Of a stretch of 64,000 bases of DNA, positions 50,588-59,510 are shown piece by piece. Positions within the stretch are counted from its first letter, which is position 1, and the number at the start of each line of letters is the position of its first letter. The DNA is from Chelativorans sp. AA-79 (GTDB lineage Bacteria; Pseudomonadota; Alphaproteobacteria; Rhizobiales; Rhizobiaceae): the NCBI RefSeq assembly GCF_029457495.1, contig NZ_CP120362.1, positions 62,001-126,000 of the forward strand, given 5' to 3'. Both the position numbers and the translations under genes were made by a program. The notes under the pieces were generated by a model. That model saw only the letters and a list, made by a program, of their open reading frames with translations. It made no database searches and was not told the origin of the DNA.

Positions 50588-52099
50588 TTGTCCGATTCAC
50601 GCGACGATCAAAAGAAGAAGCCGAACATCGTGTGGTTCTGTACCGACCAGCAACGCTTCGATACGATCGCGTCGCTGGGAAATCCTCATATTCGGACGCC
50701 CGCCATCGACCGCCTCGTTCGAGGCGGCGTGGCCTTCACGAGGCATTATGTCCAAAGCCCGATCTGCACCCCGAGCCGGGCCAGTTTCCTGACAGGAAGA
50801 TATCCACGCAGTCACGGAGTGCTCAGCAACGGGATAGGCCGATGGCCGGAATCCGAGACGCTCGTGACGAAGCTGCTGGCCGACAACGGCTATCTGTGCG
50901 GGCTGATGGGCAAGCTTCATCTCACCGGCGCGCAGGGAGGCGCGGAAAAGCGGGGCGATGACGGCTACGACGTGTTCCTGTGGAGCAACATGCCGAGGCC
51001 CGAGGACGGGACTTCATTCAATAATGCCTACCATCACTGGCTGCGCGCGAAGGGACATGATCCCTTCAAGCTGTTCGAGGATGTCGACGCGCTAATCGGC
51101 CCGGGCGTGCCCGCGGAGCTGCACCAGACGACCTGGATATCGGAAAGCGCCTGCAGCTTCATCAGGGCCAACAGCGACCGGCCATGGATGCTGTCGCTCA
51201 ATCCTTTCGCCCCGCACCATCCGTTCGATCCGCCACGGGAATATCTGGACCGGTACGATCCCGAAGCACTGCCTGACCCGCTTTTCGAGGAGAGCGACCT
51301 CGAACGCCAGGAGCACTTTGCCAACATCCAGCATCAGACGCATTTTCCGGTGGATCCGCGCAAGTACCATCCGCGCGGCGCCGACGAGCACCGGTTTCCG
51401 GACGGGAAGTTCGCAAATCACAAGGGCGTGCCGCGCGAATATTACGGCAAGGCCTTCAAGGCCGCCTACTATGCCATGATCGAGCATCTCGATGACGCTG
51501 TGGGAGCGATCTACGCGGAACTCGAGGCCACCGGCCAGCTCGACAACACCATCTTCATCTTCACCAGCGATCACGGCGAAATGCTGGGCGATCATGGCCT
51601 GCTGCTGAAAGGCGCGCGCTTCTTCGAAGGAGCGGTGCGGGTGCCGATGATCGTGCATTGGCCGGCCGGCGCGCGCAGGGGCCTCATCAGCGACGCACTG
51701 ACCGAGGCGATCGACATCGCGCCGACACTGCTCGACGCCGCGGATATCGAAATTCCCTGGTCCATGCAGGGCAGGTCGCTGCTGCCCATCCTGACGGGCG
51801 AGGCGGAACCGCACTTCCATAAGGAAATGGTGTTGTGCGAATTCATCGACGCGATGGGGAAGAAATACACTCCCGACCATACGCGCGCGACGATGACGTT
51901 CGACGGCCGCTACAAGCTCATCAGCTATCACAGCCACAACTTGTTCGAGCTGTTCGATCTGGAAAACGATCCGGGGGAGTTTCGGAATCTCTGGAACGAT
52001 CCGCAGTTCTCCGAACTGCGATGGGAACTCTACATGCGCCAGAACGACCTGCTCGCCCGGCAGGTCATGTTCAGCGAGCAGCGCACGATGTTGTTTTAG
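50588..52099 (+). CDS. Type I sulfatase, cytoplasmic
   Basis: A 503-residue alkaline-phosphatase-superfamily sulfatase. Metal ligands begin with PNIVWFCTDQQR. The formylglycine site is Cys60 in SPICTPSRASFLTGR, and FTSDHGEMLGDHGLLLKG holds the other metal residues. TTG 50588 is preferred since GGAGGG lies 4 bp upstream and ATG 50561 falls in the operator; ATG 50576 is possible. No signal peptide is present in any version, so it hydrolyses an imported sulfate ester inside the cell. It is activated by the FGE at 44526 and is co-transcribed with the importer ATPase. Substrate, probably a sulfated monosaccharide, is inferred. Confidence 0.92.
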   Translation: MSDSRDDQKKKPNIVWFCTDQQRFDTIASLGNPHIRTPAIDRLVRGGVAFTRHYVQSPICTPSRASFLTGRYPRSHGVLSNGIGRWPESETLVTKLLADNGYLCGLMGKLHLTGAQGGAEKRGDDGYDVFLWSNMPRPEDGTSFNNAYHHWLRAKGHDPFKLFEDVDALIGPGVPAELHQTTWISESACSFIRANSDRPWMLSLNPFAPHHPFDPPREYLDRYDPEALPDPLFEESDLERQEHFANIQHQTHFPVDPRKYHPRGADEHRFPDGKFANHKGVPREYYGKAFKAAYYAMIEHLDDAVGAIYAELEATGQLDNTIFIFTSDHGEMLGDHGLLLKGARFFEGAVRVPMIVHWPAGARRGLISDALTEAIDIAPTLLDAADIEIPWSMQGRSLLPILTGEAEPHFHKEMVLCEFIDAMGKKYTPDHTRATMTFDGRYKLISYHSHNLFELFDLENDPGEFRNLWNDPQFSELRWELYMRQNDLLARQVMFSEQRTMLF

Positions 52100-52114
52100 G
52101 AGGGAGGCCGGCTC

Positions 52115-53164
52115 ATGGCGCAAGTCGAGCTCCGGAGCGTCCGGAAAAGCTTTGGCGCCGTAGGCGTCATCCACGGCGTGGATCTGACCATCGGAAATGG
52201 CGAGTTCGTTGCCCTGGTAGGCCCGTCGGGCTGCGGCAAGTCCACATTGCTGCGCATGCTCGCCGGGCTCGAGGCGATCTCGTCGGGAGAGATCGCGATC
52301 GACGGCAAGGTGGTGAACAGCGTCGCGCCGAAAGACCGTGACATCGCCATGGTGTTTCAGAGCTACGCACTCTACCCCAACATGAGCGTCGAGGAGAATA
52401 TGAGCTTCGCGCTGCGGCTGTCCGGGGAGAGCGGCAGCGTCATTCGCGAGAGGGTCGATTCGGCGGCCAGCACGCTCGGGCTGTCCGAATATCTGGACCG
52501 TCAGCCAAAGGCTCTGTCCGGCGGCCAGCGTCAGCGCGTGGCGATGGGCAGGGCGATCGTGCGCAAGCCGCAGGTGTTTCTCTTCGACGAACCGTTGTCC
52601 AATCTCGACGCGAAGCTGCGCGTCAAGATGCGCACGGAAATCAAGCAGCTCCACCAGAGCCTGAAGACCACCACCGTCTATGTGACGCATGACCAGGTCG
52701 AAGCCATGACCATGGCCGATCGCATCGTCGTGCTGCGGGACGGCAGGATAGAACAGGTCGGCAGACCGCTCGAACTATATGATCGGCCCGCCAATGAATT
52801 CGTGGCCGGCTTCATCGGATCGCCGAGCATGAACTTCATTGCCGCGACGAAGCACGGCTCGTCCCTCAGGGCCGGTGCGCTCGATGTCGACTGCCCCGGC
52901 CTTCAGATCGACGACGGCACGCTGGTCACGCTGGGCGTGAGGCCGGAGGATATCGTCGTCCACGACGACGGTGCCGAGTTCGAGGTGGCGGTGGTCGAGC
53001 CGACCGGACCGGAAACGTTCATCGTCCTCAATGGAGCGGATTGCGAGCTGCTCGCTTCGTTTCGGGAAAGGCGGGACTTTAGTGTCGGAGACGTCCTTCG
53101 GCTGGCTGTTCGGCCTGGCAGGCTGCACGCATTCGACCGGACGTCAGGGCAACGCCTGAACTGA
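52115..53164 (+). CDS. ABC sugar importer ATPase (MalK/UgpC type)
   Basis: A 349-residue ATP-binding subunit: Walker A VGPSGCGKSTL (about 36-46), Q-loop MVFQSYALYPNM, signature LSGGQRQRVAMGRAIV (about 134-149), Walker B FLFDEPLSNLD and the His switch VYVTHDQVEAM. A C-terminal TOBE/OB regulatory domain follows (VTLGVRPEDIVVHDD). GGAGG lies 13 bp before ATG 52115, 15 bp after the sulfatase. It powers the permeases at 45452 and 46303, which are in the divergent operon, so both operons need to be induced together. Confidence 0.93.
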   Translation: MAQVELRSVRKSFGAVGVIHGVDLTIGNGEFVALVGPSGCGKSTLLRMLAGLEAISSGEIAIDGKVVNSVAPKDRDIAMVFQSYALYPNMSVEENMSFALRLSGESGSVIRERVDSAASTLGLSEYLDRQPKALSGGQRQRVAMGRAIVRKPQVFLFDEPLSNLDAKLRVKMRTEIKQLHQSLKTTTVYVTHDQVEAMTMADRIVVLRDGRIEQVGRPLELYDRPANEFVAGFIGSPSMNFIAATKHGSSLRAGALDVDCPGLQIDDGTLVTLGVRPEDIVVHDDGAEFEVAVVEPTGPETFIVLNGADCELLASFRERRDFSVGDVLRLAVRPGRLHAFDRTSGQRLN

Positions 53165-53165
53165 T

Positions 53166-53480
53166 TCAGTCCATGTGCCAGATCAGCGGCAGCAGGTAGG
53201 GATAATTGGTGCTGGGATCGACGTCGTAGTTGATGCAGGGCTCCATGTAGTCGCGCCAGCGCTTGGAAACATCGGAAGATCGCAGGGACCGGACCATTGC
53301 CGGAACGTCGTCGCACTCGAAATACCCAAAGAGCGTGAGGCCGTAACGGAAGATGGAATAGTTCCGCACGCCCGCCGCCCTGAGCGCGGCCTCCATCTCT
53401 GGCCAAACGACGGAATGGCGTCGCCGGTATTCGTCCTCGTAGCCCGGTCGGATTTGCAGAACCCAAGCATACTGCGTCAT
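53166..53480 (-). CDS. rhaM: L-rhamnose mutarotase family protein
   Basis: A 104-residue ferredoxin-like-fold epimerase of the RhaM/RhaU family: VLQIRPGYEDEYRRRHSVVWPEM, YSIFRYGLTLFGYFEC and the end SKRWRDYMEP. The catalytic His and Trp pattern (HSVVWPE, YGLTLFGY) is kept. These enzymes interconvert anomers of L-rhamnose or related 6-deoxy sugars. It is the last gene of the GntR operon and overlaps the SDR by 4 bp, pointing to a 6-deoxyhexose as substrate of the whole region. It is convergent with the ATPase gene, 1 bp apart. Confidence 0.87.
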   Translation of the reverse strand: MTQYAWVLQIRPGYEDEYRRRHSVVWPEMEAALRAAGVRNYSIFRYGLTLFGYFECDDVPAMVRSLRSSDVSKRWRDYMEPCINYDVDPSTNYPYLLPLIWHMD

Positions 53481-54244
53481 TTGTGCTCCTGATTGTGAAT
53501 TAACGCCTGTATCTGAGGATCGCGGATATCCACCGTTTGGCCCGACAGGCCATCTGCCGCACCCGATGCCAGCCAGACGGCCATCCTTGCCGGCTTCTCG
53601 GCCGGCAACAGATCTTCCCGTGGAACCTTGGAGACGCGATTGATGTTGGCTTCCCGGATCGCACCCTGCATGTCGGTGTCGACCAGTCCGGGCACAAAGG
53701 CGAAGGCGCGGATGTCATCCGCCATGCCCTCGATGGCGATGGAGCGGGTCAACATCAGCAGCGCGGCCTTGCTGGAGCAATAAGCCGCCCACCCTTCCAT
53801 CGGCGCGGACGCCGCACCCGAAGAAAGATTGATCACACGCCCGCGATTTTTCCTGAGATACGTCCAGCCGGCGTTTACCACCGCGAAAGCCCCCGAGACG
53901 TTGATGAGCATCGTTCGATGGAACTGAAGGGGGTCGAGCGCGCCAATCGCGCCCATCGGATCGATCGTGCCGGCATTGTTCACGATGAGGTCGAGACCGC
54001 CCAGCCTTTCGGCGGCCGAATGTACTGCCCGCCCGATCTTTTCCAACTCGGTCATGTCCAATCGATGATCGAACGCGTGGCCGCCGGCACTGGCGATACG
54101 GTCGACCACGGCCTGGCAGTCGCCGGCGTTGCGGCCGCAGACTGCGACCGACGCGCCCGCCTTTGCGAGTTCCTCGGCGATCCTGGCGCCGATGCCGCGT
54201 CGGGCGCCGGTGACGAGGGCTCGCCTGCCCCTCAGTTCGGCCAT
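53477..54244 (-). CDS. Short-chain dehydrogenase/reductase
   Basis: A 255-residue classical SDR: TGARRGIGARI (about 13-23), VNNAGTIDPMGAI, Ser in INLSSGAAS and Tyr-x-x-x-Lys in AAYCSSKAALL. In non-phosphorylating fucose/rhamnose routes an SDR oxidises either the sugar or the 2-keto-3-deoxy acid; either fits here. It lies between the mutarotase (4-bp overlap) and the isomerase-like gene (3-bp gap). It is only distantly similar to the SDR at 49659, so the two likely act at different steps. Confidence 0.87.
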   Translation of the reverse strand: MAELRGRRALVTGARRGIGARIAEELAKAGASVAVCGRNAGDCQAVVDRIASAGGHAFDHRLDMTELEKIGRAVHSAAERLGGLDLIVNNAGTIDPMGAIGALDPLQFHRTMLINVSGAFAVVNAGWTYLRKNRGRVINLSSGAASAPMEGWAAYCSSKAALLMLTRSIAIEGMADDIRAFAFVPGLVDTDMQGAIREANINRVSKVPREDLLPAEKPARMAVWLASGAADGLSGQTVDIRDPQIQALIHNQEHK

Positions 54245-54247
54245 TGC

Positions 54248-55078
54248 CTAATCCTCCCTGTTTTCAGCCGACACCCAGGACCGGAACGCGTCCCGCATCA
54301 GAAGCGTCTCCGTCAGGACATCTTCGGTCATCGTGTTCATGTAGGTCTGATGCAGCGCTTCCAGCGACAGCCAGCCCTGGAAGCCTGCCTCGCGGAGCGC
54401 GCCGAACAGCGCGTGGAAGTTGATCGTGCCGTCGTGAAACCGTGTCTGCATCGCGCCCGGACGCGCCGGCCGTAGATGAAGGCCGGCGCTCGCCGGCAGC
54501 AGCGCCAGGATTTCGGACTGGGCGTATCCCTGCATGATGAAATGCGCTGGATCGAGCGTGAGCTTGAGGCCCGGAACCTTTCCCAGCAGTTCGCCCGTTT
54601 GCGCCGGGCTTTCGATGCAGGACCCGACATGCGGTTCGACGCAGAGCGTGACTCTCCATTCGGATGCCATATCCGTGAGCGGCGCAAGTGCCCGCGAGGC
54701 CTGTTCGATCGCCTGCGCTCGCGACTGTCCGGAATTGACGATCCCGGGCAGCACCATCACCGTTTCGATGCGTGCTTTCCCGGCGAAGCGAAGGACCGCG
54801 CCGAAATCCTGCCGGTTTTCGGCATTGTCACCCAATGCAAGGTTTCGGTCCTCGCGGCTGTCGCCGAAGCGGTGGAACAGCGTGGCGGGCGTCAGCGACA
54901 ACTGGCCGAGGACAGCCTCGGCGCAGAGTTCCGGATTGGCCAGCAGTCGTTTTCGGTCGATGGCCGGCCTGTGGATGTAGCCCAGATCGATCCCGTCGAC
55001 CCCGATGGCCGAAGCGATGCGGGCGGCCTCCCGCAGCGTGCAATGGGCGAAACTCCAACTGGCCACGCTCAGCCGCAT
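54248..55078 (-). CDS. Sugar phosphate isomerase/epimerase-like TIM-barrel protein
   Basis: A 276-residue xylose-isomerase-like TIM barrel: SVASWSFAHCTLREAARIA at the start, GVDGIDLGYIHRP, metal-type residues in VTLCVEPHVGSCIE (Glu), KLTLDPAHFIMQGY (Asp, His) and WLSLEALHQ (Glu). The metal-binding set is complete, so epimerase or isomerase activity on a sugar is likely. The start ATG at 55078 overlaps the stop of the Gfo/Idh gene. Members act in inositol, tagatose and other sugar pathways; the reaction here is not known. Confidence 0.8.
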   Translation of the reverse strand: MRLSVASWSFAHCTLREAARIASAIGVDGIDLGYIHRPAIDRKRLLANPELCAEAVLGQLSLTPATLFHRFGDSREDRNLALGDNAENRQDFGAVLRFAGKARIETVMVLPGIVNSGQSRAQAIEQASRALAPLTDMASEWRVTLCVEPHVGSCIESPAQTGELLGKVPGLKLTLDPAHFIMQGYAQSEILALLPASAGLHLRPARPGAMQTRFHDGTINFHALFGALREAGFQGWLSLEALHQTYMNTMTEDVLTETLLMRDAFRSWVSAENRED

Positions 55079-56157
55079 CAGGCCGGCTCCATGCGGCCGC
55101 TGGCGAGGGAGCGATACATCGCGTCGATGAGCCGCGTGGCCCTGTACCCGATAACCGGGCTTGCAGGGTTCTCGACGTTGCGGCCCATGCACAGATCGAC
55201 GAAGCGGCCGAGCGCGCCGTCGGTCTCGTATTCGCCGGCATCGGGCGACAGCGGCTCGATCCTGGACCGACCGTCATGCCGGAGCGCCTCCACGCGTGCC
55301 CGCTCGATATCGTACAACAGCACGCCGTCCTCGCCGAATATCCGGATATCCAGCTGGAAGCGCCGCGGATTTGGCAGGGTGGCCGCGCCGGACAGCGTCA
55401 TCGTCGCGCCGTTCTCCATCTGGACGACGGCTGCGTCGTAGTAGTCCACGCCGGTCGGAGAAGTTCCCGCCCTCGCGAACACGCTTGCCGGGTCGAGGTC
55501 GACCAGGCGAAACAGGACGCCGAGCGCATGCGTGAGCTGGCCCCAGCCGTAGCCGCCGGCGCGTTCGTGATCGGACCATGTCGAGGCCGGCGGCCGGAAC
55601 AGGTGATCCTTCGTCCGCTCCGGCGGCTTCCCGGCGAACAGGTCCTTCAGGGCGGAGGCCATGTGGACCGAGACGTGCCGTATCTCTCCCACCCATCCCT
55701 CCCGGATCAGGCGATATGCCGTGTCGGTCATCGGCTTGAAGTTCCAGCCGTAGGGAACGATGACCGGCACCCCTTGCCTGTCGGCGGCATCGATGATCGA
55801 TCTGGCATCGGCGGACGATACGGCCATCGGCTTCTCGATCATGACCGGCAGGCCTTTCCGGATGCACATGAGCGCATGCTCGGCGTGCAGGTGATGGGGC
55901 GAGGCGACGATGACGCCGCCAAGCCTGCGTTGCTCCAGCATCTGCGCGGCGTCGGTGAACAGCAGATCCGTTCCGAACGTCTCGGCGATCTTCGCGAGCG
56001 CCCGCTCGTCGCGACGCATGACTGCCACGCCTGAGACGTCCGGATGGTTGAGCAGTCGCGGAATATAGGCCTGACAGGCCCACCATCCGGCTCCTATGAT
56101 TCCGATTTCGACCGGCGCGCGAGCCGCGATACCCTCATTGCGGCCGGGCTGGGTCAT
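55078..56157 (-). CDS. Gfo/Idh/MocA-family oxidoreductase
   Basis: A 359-residue NAD(P)-dependent sugar oxidoreductase. The Rossmann start is EIGIIGAGWWACQAYIPRLL (about 18-37), the conserved EKPMAVSSADA (about 120) contains the family Lys, and the second half is the usual open beta sheet with GGYGWGQLTHALGVLFRLV, whose His is near the active site. ATG 56157 overlaps the FAH stop, and the gene is coupled on both sides. It probably oxidises or reduces a sugar, lactone or cyclitol in this route. The family is broad and the substrate unclear. Confidence 0.87.
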   Translation of the reverse strand: MTQPGRNEGIAARAPVEIGIIGAGWWACQAYIPRLLNHPDVSGVAVMRRDERALAKIAETFGTDLLFTDAAQMLEQRRLGGVIVASPHHLHAEHALMCIRKGLPVMIEKPMAVSSADARSIIDAADRQGVPVIVPYGWNFKPMTDTAYRLIREGWVGEIRHVSVHMASALKDLFAGKPPERTKDHLFRPPASTWSDHERAGGYGWGQLTHALGVLFRLVDLDPASVFARAGTSPTGVDYYDAAVVQMENGATMTLSGAATLPNPRRFQLDIRIFGEDGVLLYDIERARVEALRHDGRSRIEPLSPDAGEYETDGALGRFVDLCMGRNVENPASPVIGYRATRLIDAMYRSLASGRMEPA

Positions 56158-56996
56158 GCCTGCCCCACCTTCTGCCGCTGTGTGCCCAAGCCGGAGATGC
56201 CAAGCGCCATTTCCTGCCCGGCCCGCAGGAACACCGGAGGTTTCTGCCCGAGCCCGACGCCCGGTGGGGTTCCCGTGGAAATGATGTCTCCGAGCATCAG
56301 CGTCATGAACTGCGAAATATAGTGGACGAGATAGTCGACGCCGAAAATCATGGTTCTCGTCGAACCCTCCTGATATCGCTTGCCGTCGACCTCGAGCCAC
56401 ACATCCAGGTTCTGGGGGTCCTCGATCTCGTCGCGGGTGACCAGCCAGGGACCGATCGGGCCGAAAGTGTCCGCCGACTTGCCCTTGACCCATTGACCGC
56501 CGCGTTCGATCTGAAATGCCCGCTCGGAGACGTCGTTGACCACGCAGTCGCCTTCAACGTGCTCGAATGCCTGCTCCCTGGCGACGTAGCTCGCCCGTTT
56601 CCCGATCACGACGCCGAGTTCGACCTCCCAGTCGGTTTTTTCCGACCCGCGCGGAATCAGCACCTCGTCATTCGGTCCGCAGATCGCCGTGGTCGCCTTG
56701 AAGAAGAGGATCGGCTCGGACGGAGGCTCGGCCCCGGTCTCGGCGGCGTGGTCGGAATAGTTCAGGCCGATACATATGAACTTGCCGACATCGCCGACGC
56801 ACGGGCCGATCCTGACGGCGTCATCCAGCCGAGGCAATCTGCCCGCATCCAGCGTCCGCAGCCTGTCGAGGGCCTCAGCCGAAAGCGTTTCGCCGGCAAT
56901 GTCGGGAACGATTGCGGAGAGATCACACAGGATCCCGTCCTCGTCGAGCAATGCCGGCCTTTCGGCGCCCTGCGGTCCAACGCGCAAGAGTTTCAT
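56154..56996 (-). CDS. FAH-family hydrolase, 2,4-diketo-3-deoxy-sugar-acid type
   Basis: A 280-residue fumarylacetoacetate-hydrolase-fold enzyme: GKFICIGLNYSDHAAETGAE, FFKATTAICGPND, metal site DWEVELGVVIGKRA (Glu-x-Glu), KSADTFGPIGPWLVT and GDIISTGTPPGVGLGQ. This branch includes the hydrolases that split 2,4-diketo-3-deoxy-L-fuconate or -rhamnonate to pyruvate and lactate, which matches the mutarotase, SDRs and dehydratase next to it. Ureidoglycolate lyase is another member of the branch. It is distinct from the pathway FAH at 7401-8285. Confidence 0.85.
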   Translation of the reverse strand: MKLLRVGPQGAERPALLDEDGILCDLSAIVPDIAGETLSAEALDRLRTLDAGRLPRLDDAVRIGPCVGDVGKFICIGLNYSDHAAETGAEPPSEPILFFKATTAICGPNDEVLIPRGSEKTDWEVELGVVIGKRASYVAREQAFEHVEGDCVVNDVSERAFQIERGGQWVKGKSADTFGPIGPWLVTRDEIEDPQNLDVWLEVDGKRYQEGSTRTMIFGVDYLVHYISQFMTLMLGDIISTGTPPGVGLGQKPPVFLRAGQEMALGISGLGTQRQKVGQA

Positions 56997-57018
56997 GTGT
57001 TTTCCTGACTTTTCGGCT

Positions 57019-57981
57019 TTATGAGACCGGTACTGGCCTGCGCGGAGGCTCGCCGCGCAGGGCCCGTGCGATGTCGTCGGCGACGAGACGTTGAAGCCGG
57101 TCGATTGCAGCGTCCGAATACCAGGCGGCATGCGGACTGAGTATGAGGCCACGCGCGGAACGCAGCGGTGAGGCGGCCGGCAGCGGTTCGTCCGCGAACA
57201 CATCGAGCGCGGCGCCCGCGATCGTCCCTTCATTCAGCGCATTCGCCAGGTCTTCCTCGACGATGAGCTGGCCGCGCGCCGAATTGACGATCATCGCGTG
57301 CGGCTGCATCCGCTTCAGCCGCTCGGCATTGAAAAAGCCGATGGTCTGGCGGGTCGCGGGCGCATGCAGGGAAATGATGTCCGCCGTCGAAAGGAGCGTA
57401 TCCGCATCGACAAGGCGCACACCCAGGCTGACCGCCGCCTCCGGGGTGAGGCCCGGATCGGCCGCGGCAAACCGAAAACCGAACCCTTTCAGGCGTTCGA
57501 GGACGGCCCGGCCGATCTGTCCCATGCCGAAGAAACCGAACACGGTCCGGGAGAACGGCTTGATCGGCTTTGCGACCTTGACCGCCGCCCACTCGTGCCG
57601 CCTGACAGACGCGTCGAGCGGAAACAGTTTCCTGAGCAGGGCGAGCGCCACAGCTGCCGTGTGGTCGGCGACTTCGTCCGCGCAGTAGTCGGGGACGTAG
57701 CCGACTTTCAGTTGCCGGTTCATTGCCGCGGCGATGTCGATGTTGTCGTAGCCGACTCCGTATCGGATGATCGTTGCCCCCGGCGCGACGGCGGAGGCGG
57801 CGTCCGCGGTAAAGGGCGCGAACTGGACGGCCACGACATCCGCGCCTGCGACCGCATCCGCCACGCTTCTGGCATCCTTGCACTGGAAAGCCTCGAACTC
57901 GGCGCCTTCGGCGCGGGCGGCCTCTTCCTCCTGGACAAGAGCGGGAAAGGTGTAATCGGAGACCACAACCCTCTTGGTCAT
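57019..57981 (-). CDS. D-2-hydroxyacid dehydrogenase (CtBP/phosphoglycerate-dehydrogenase-like)
   Basis: A 320-residue NAD-dependent enzyme. The nucleotide site GFFGMGQIGRAV lies near 150-161. The catalytic triad is Arg in VNSARGQLI, Glu in DVFADEPLPA and His in SPHAAWYSD. It reduces 2-oxo acids or oxidises D-2-hydroxy acids. It overlaps the ADC-family gene by 4 bp and is 22 bp before the FAH gene. A role in handling lactate, pyruvate or a sugar acid is plausible. The normal length and full catalytic set support an active enzyme. Confidence 0.88.
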   Translation of the reverse strand: MTKRVVVSDYTFPALVQEEEAARAEGAEFEAFQCKDARSVADAVAGADVVAVQFAPFTADAASAVAPGATIIRYGVGYDNIDIAAAMNRQLKVGYVPDYCADEVADHTAAVALALLRKLFPLDASVRRHEWAAVKVAKPIKPFSRTVFGFFGMGQIGRAVLERLKGFGFRFAAADPGLTPEAAVSLGVRLVDADTLLSTADIISLHAPATRQTIGFFNAERLKRMQPHAMIVNSARGQLIVEEDLANALNEGTIAGAALDVFADEPLPAASPLRSARGLILSPHAAWYSDAAIDRLQRLVADDIARALRGEPPRRPVPVS

Positions 57982-58763
57982 GGAGACTCCTGCAGATAGT
58001 CGTGGATGATCTCGCCCTGAACGAGCGTGAAATCGGCCCTCCAGAAGAAGCCTTCCAGCGGCTCGAGCACCGGCAATCTGAAAGCGGGAAGCTGGGCGTT
58101 GGGTCGCAATTCGACCGTGCAGGGGCCGACCCAGCCTTCGTGGACCGTAACGTCCGCAAGCCTGCGCGAGGCGAGCTGCCGTATCGCGGGCCGTCCGTCG
58201 ATGTGATCGATCGCCTTCAGGTTGACATTGGTGGCGAAATCGAAATGCGGCTTCAGCGCTTCGGGCGTCGTGCTTTTCTGCTTGTAGGCCAGCGTCCCCG
58301 TGAGAACATCGATGCCATTGCGTTCGACACGCCCGACGATCAGGTCTCCGCGGAACTCTATTGCAGGGTGGCCGAGCTTCTTGGGTTGCCCGTGGACTTC
58401 CCGACCGTGGGCGACGCCGACATCGGACGACAGAACGAGGTAAGGCGAGTAGGCGCCGAGCGGCTTGCCGTTCAGCGCCGCGCCGAACATGAAGTTCGCC
58501 TCGCTATAGGGGCCGAGCCAGTCGGTATCGTTCATCTTGTAGATGTGGGCACAGGCAATGTCGCCGAACGGCTCCAACGGCGGCGGCAGGAGAAACGCCA
58601 TCGCGTCGGGGTCAGTGCGCCAGTAGAGCGTCAGGATTTCCGTATTCCTGAACCGGAACGGGAAGGGCGGCACCATGGGTGCGTCCCACGGTGTCGAAAA
58701 TCCGCTGGACCGGATGTCATCCACTGTCGGTCGCCTGAGGCGACCGTGTCCTTGATCAGCCAT
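57978..58763 (-). CDS. Acetoacetate decarboxylase family protein
   Basis: A 261-residue ADC-fold protein. The Schiff-base lysine region is conserved: HGQPKKLGHPAIEF, with Lys128 and Lys129 corresponding to the active Lys pair of acetoacetate decarboxylase, and ADC-like LPPPLEPFGDIACAHIY before it. Many ADC-family members outside acetone producers do aldol-dehydration or decarboxylation of other keto acids. Its place behind GntR in a sugar-acid operon suggests action on a keto-deoxy acid, which would be unusual. It overlaps the GntR gene by 8 bp. Confidence 0.82.
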   Translation of the reverse strand: MADQGHGRLRRPTVDDIRSSGFSTPWDAPMVPPFPFRFRNTEILTLYWRTDPDAMAFLLPPPLEPFGDIACAHIYKMNDTDWLGPYSEANFMFGAALNGKPLGAYSPYLVLSSDVGVAHGREVHGQPKKLGHPAIEFRGDLIVGRVERNGIDVLTGTLAYKQKSTTPEALKPHFDFATNVNLKAIDHIDGRPAIRQLASRRLADVTVHEGWVGPCTVELRPNAQLPAFRLPVLEPLEGFFWRADFTLVQGEIIHDYLQESP

Positions 58764-59481
58764 GCCTGCCTTCCATTGCCAATCGTGTCGTTTTCAGTAC
58801 GAAATCCATGTGATCGGCCATCGCCTTGCGGCAGGCTTCCGGATCGCGCTCTTCGATCGCCGCGACTATTTTTCCGTGATCCTTGATGGACCCGGCCAAG
58901 ACGGCGGGCGTCTCGGAGGCGATCTTTCTGAACTCGAGACCAAGAATGTTGAGGCTCTGGGCGGCGCGGCCAAGGAAAGGATTGTCGGCGATGTCGGCGA
59001 GCTTGGCGTGGAAGTCGGTGTCGACCTCCCTGTAGCGTTCCGCCTGGTCTACCGTTTCCGTCTGGACGGACAACAATTTTCGAAGCACCGAAATATCGGC
59101 TTCGGTTGCCGACCGTGCCGCGAGCGCAGCGATTTCAGCTTCGATCAGTCTCCGCGCGGCATACAGCTTTTCGACGGTGACGTCCTCCAGCGACAGAAAG
59201 AAGGTGAGTGGCCGCAGGAGGTCGGAAGCGCTCAGCGTCGAAACGAACACGCCGCCGCCATGCCTTATTTCCACCACGCCCAACGCGGCCAGAACCTTCA
59301 GCGCCTCGCGGATCGTCGGCCGACTGACGCCGAAACTCGACGCAAGGTCGCGCTCAGACGGTAGCCTATCGCCTGCGGACAGTTCGCCGGCTTTCACGAA
59401 TCCCATGAGTCGGTCGACAACGATGCTGCTCACCGCTTCGCGCCGGATGGGCTTCTCCTCAATACTGGCCAGTAGCGACAT
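58756..59481 (-). CDS. GntR-family regulator, FadR subfamily
   Basis: A 241-residue regulator: winged helix (LSAGDRLPSERDLASSFGVSRPTIREALKVL in short, about 33-63) and a C-terminal FCD ligand domain with metal-type residues (Asp and His in DTDFHAKLADIADN, His in IKDHGKIVAAI and ADHMDFV). ATG 59481 is preferred over GTG 59511, because the operator TGGTATGACCA at 59500-59510 would otherwise lie within the first codons. FCD regulators sense organic acids. It heads the minus-strand operon 59481-53166 and faces the MR/MLE gene. Confidence 0.88.
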   Translation of the reverse strand: MSLLASIEEKPIRREAVSSIVVDRLMGFVKAGELSAGDRLPSERDLASSFGVSRPTIREALKVLAALGVVEIRHGGGVFVSTLSASDLLRPLTFFLSLEDVTVEKLYAARRLIEAEIAALAARSATEADISVLRKLLSVQTETVDQAERYREVDTDFHAKLADIADNPFLGRAAQSLNILGLEFRKIASETPAVLAGSIKDHGKIVAAIEERDPEACRKAMADHMDFVLKTTRLAMEGRHG

Positions 59482-59499
59482 CTGCAGCGTCTCTGAAAA

Positions 59500-59510
59500 T
59501 GGTATGACCA
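59500..59510. promoter_or_regulatory. GntR/FadR-type operator
   Basis: TGGTATGACCA fits the FadR-subfamily consensus TGGT-nnn-ACCA exactly. It lies 19 bp upstream of the chosen gntR start and about 80 bp before the divergent dehydratase gene, so one bound dimer could control both directions. A second weaker half-site (TTACCAGTC) follows at about 59520. Confidence 0.7.

Noticed and set aside
51092..52690. 532-codon minus-strand open frame opposite sulfatase and ATPase genes
   Set aside because: It covers two well-supported plus-strand genes and shows no domain; it is a high-GC antisense frame.
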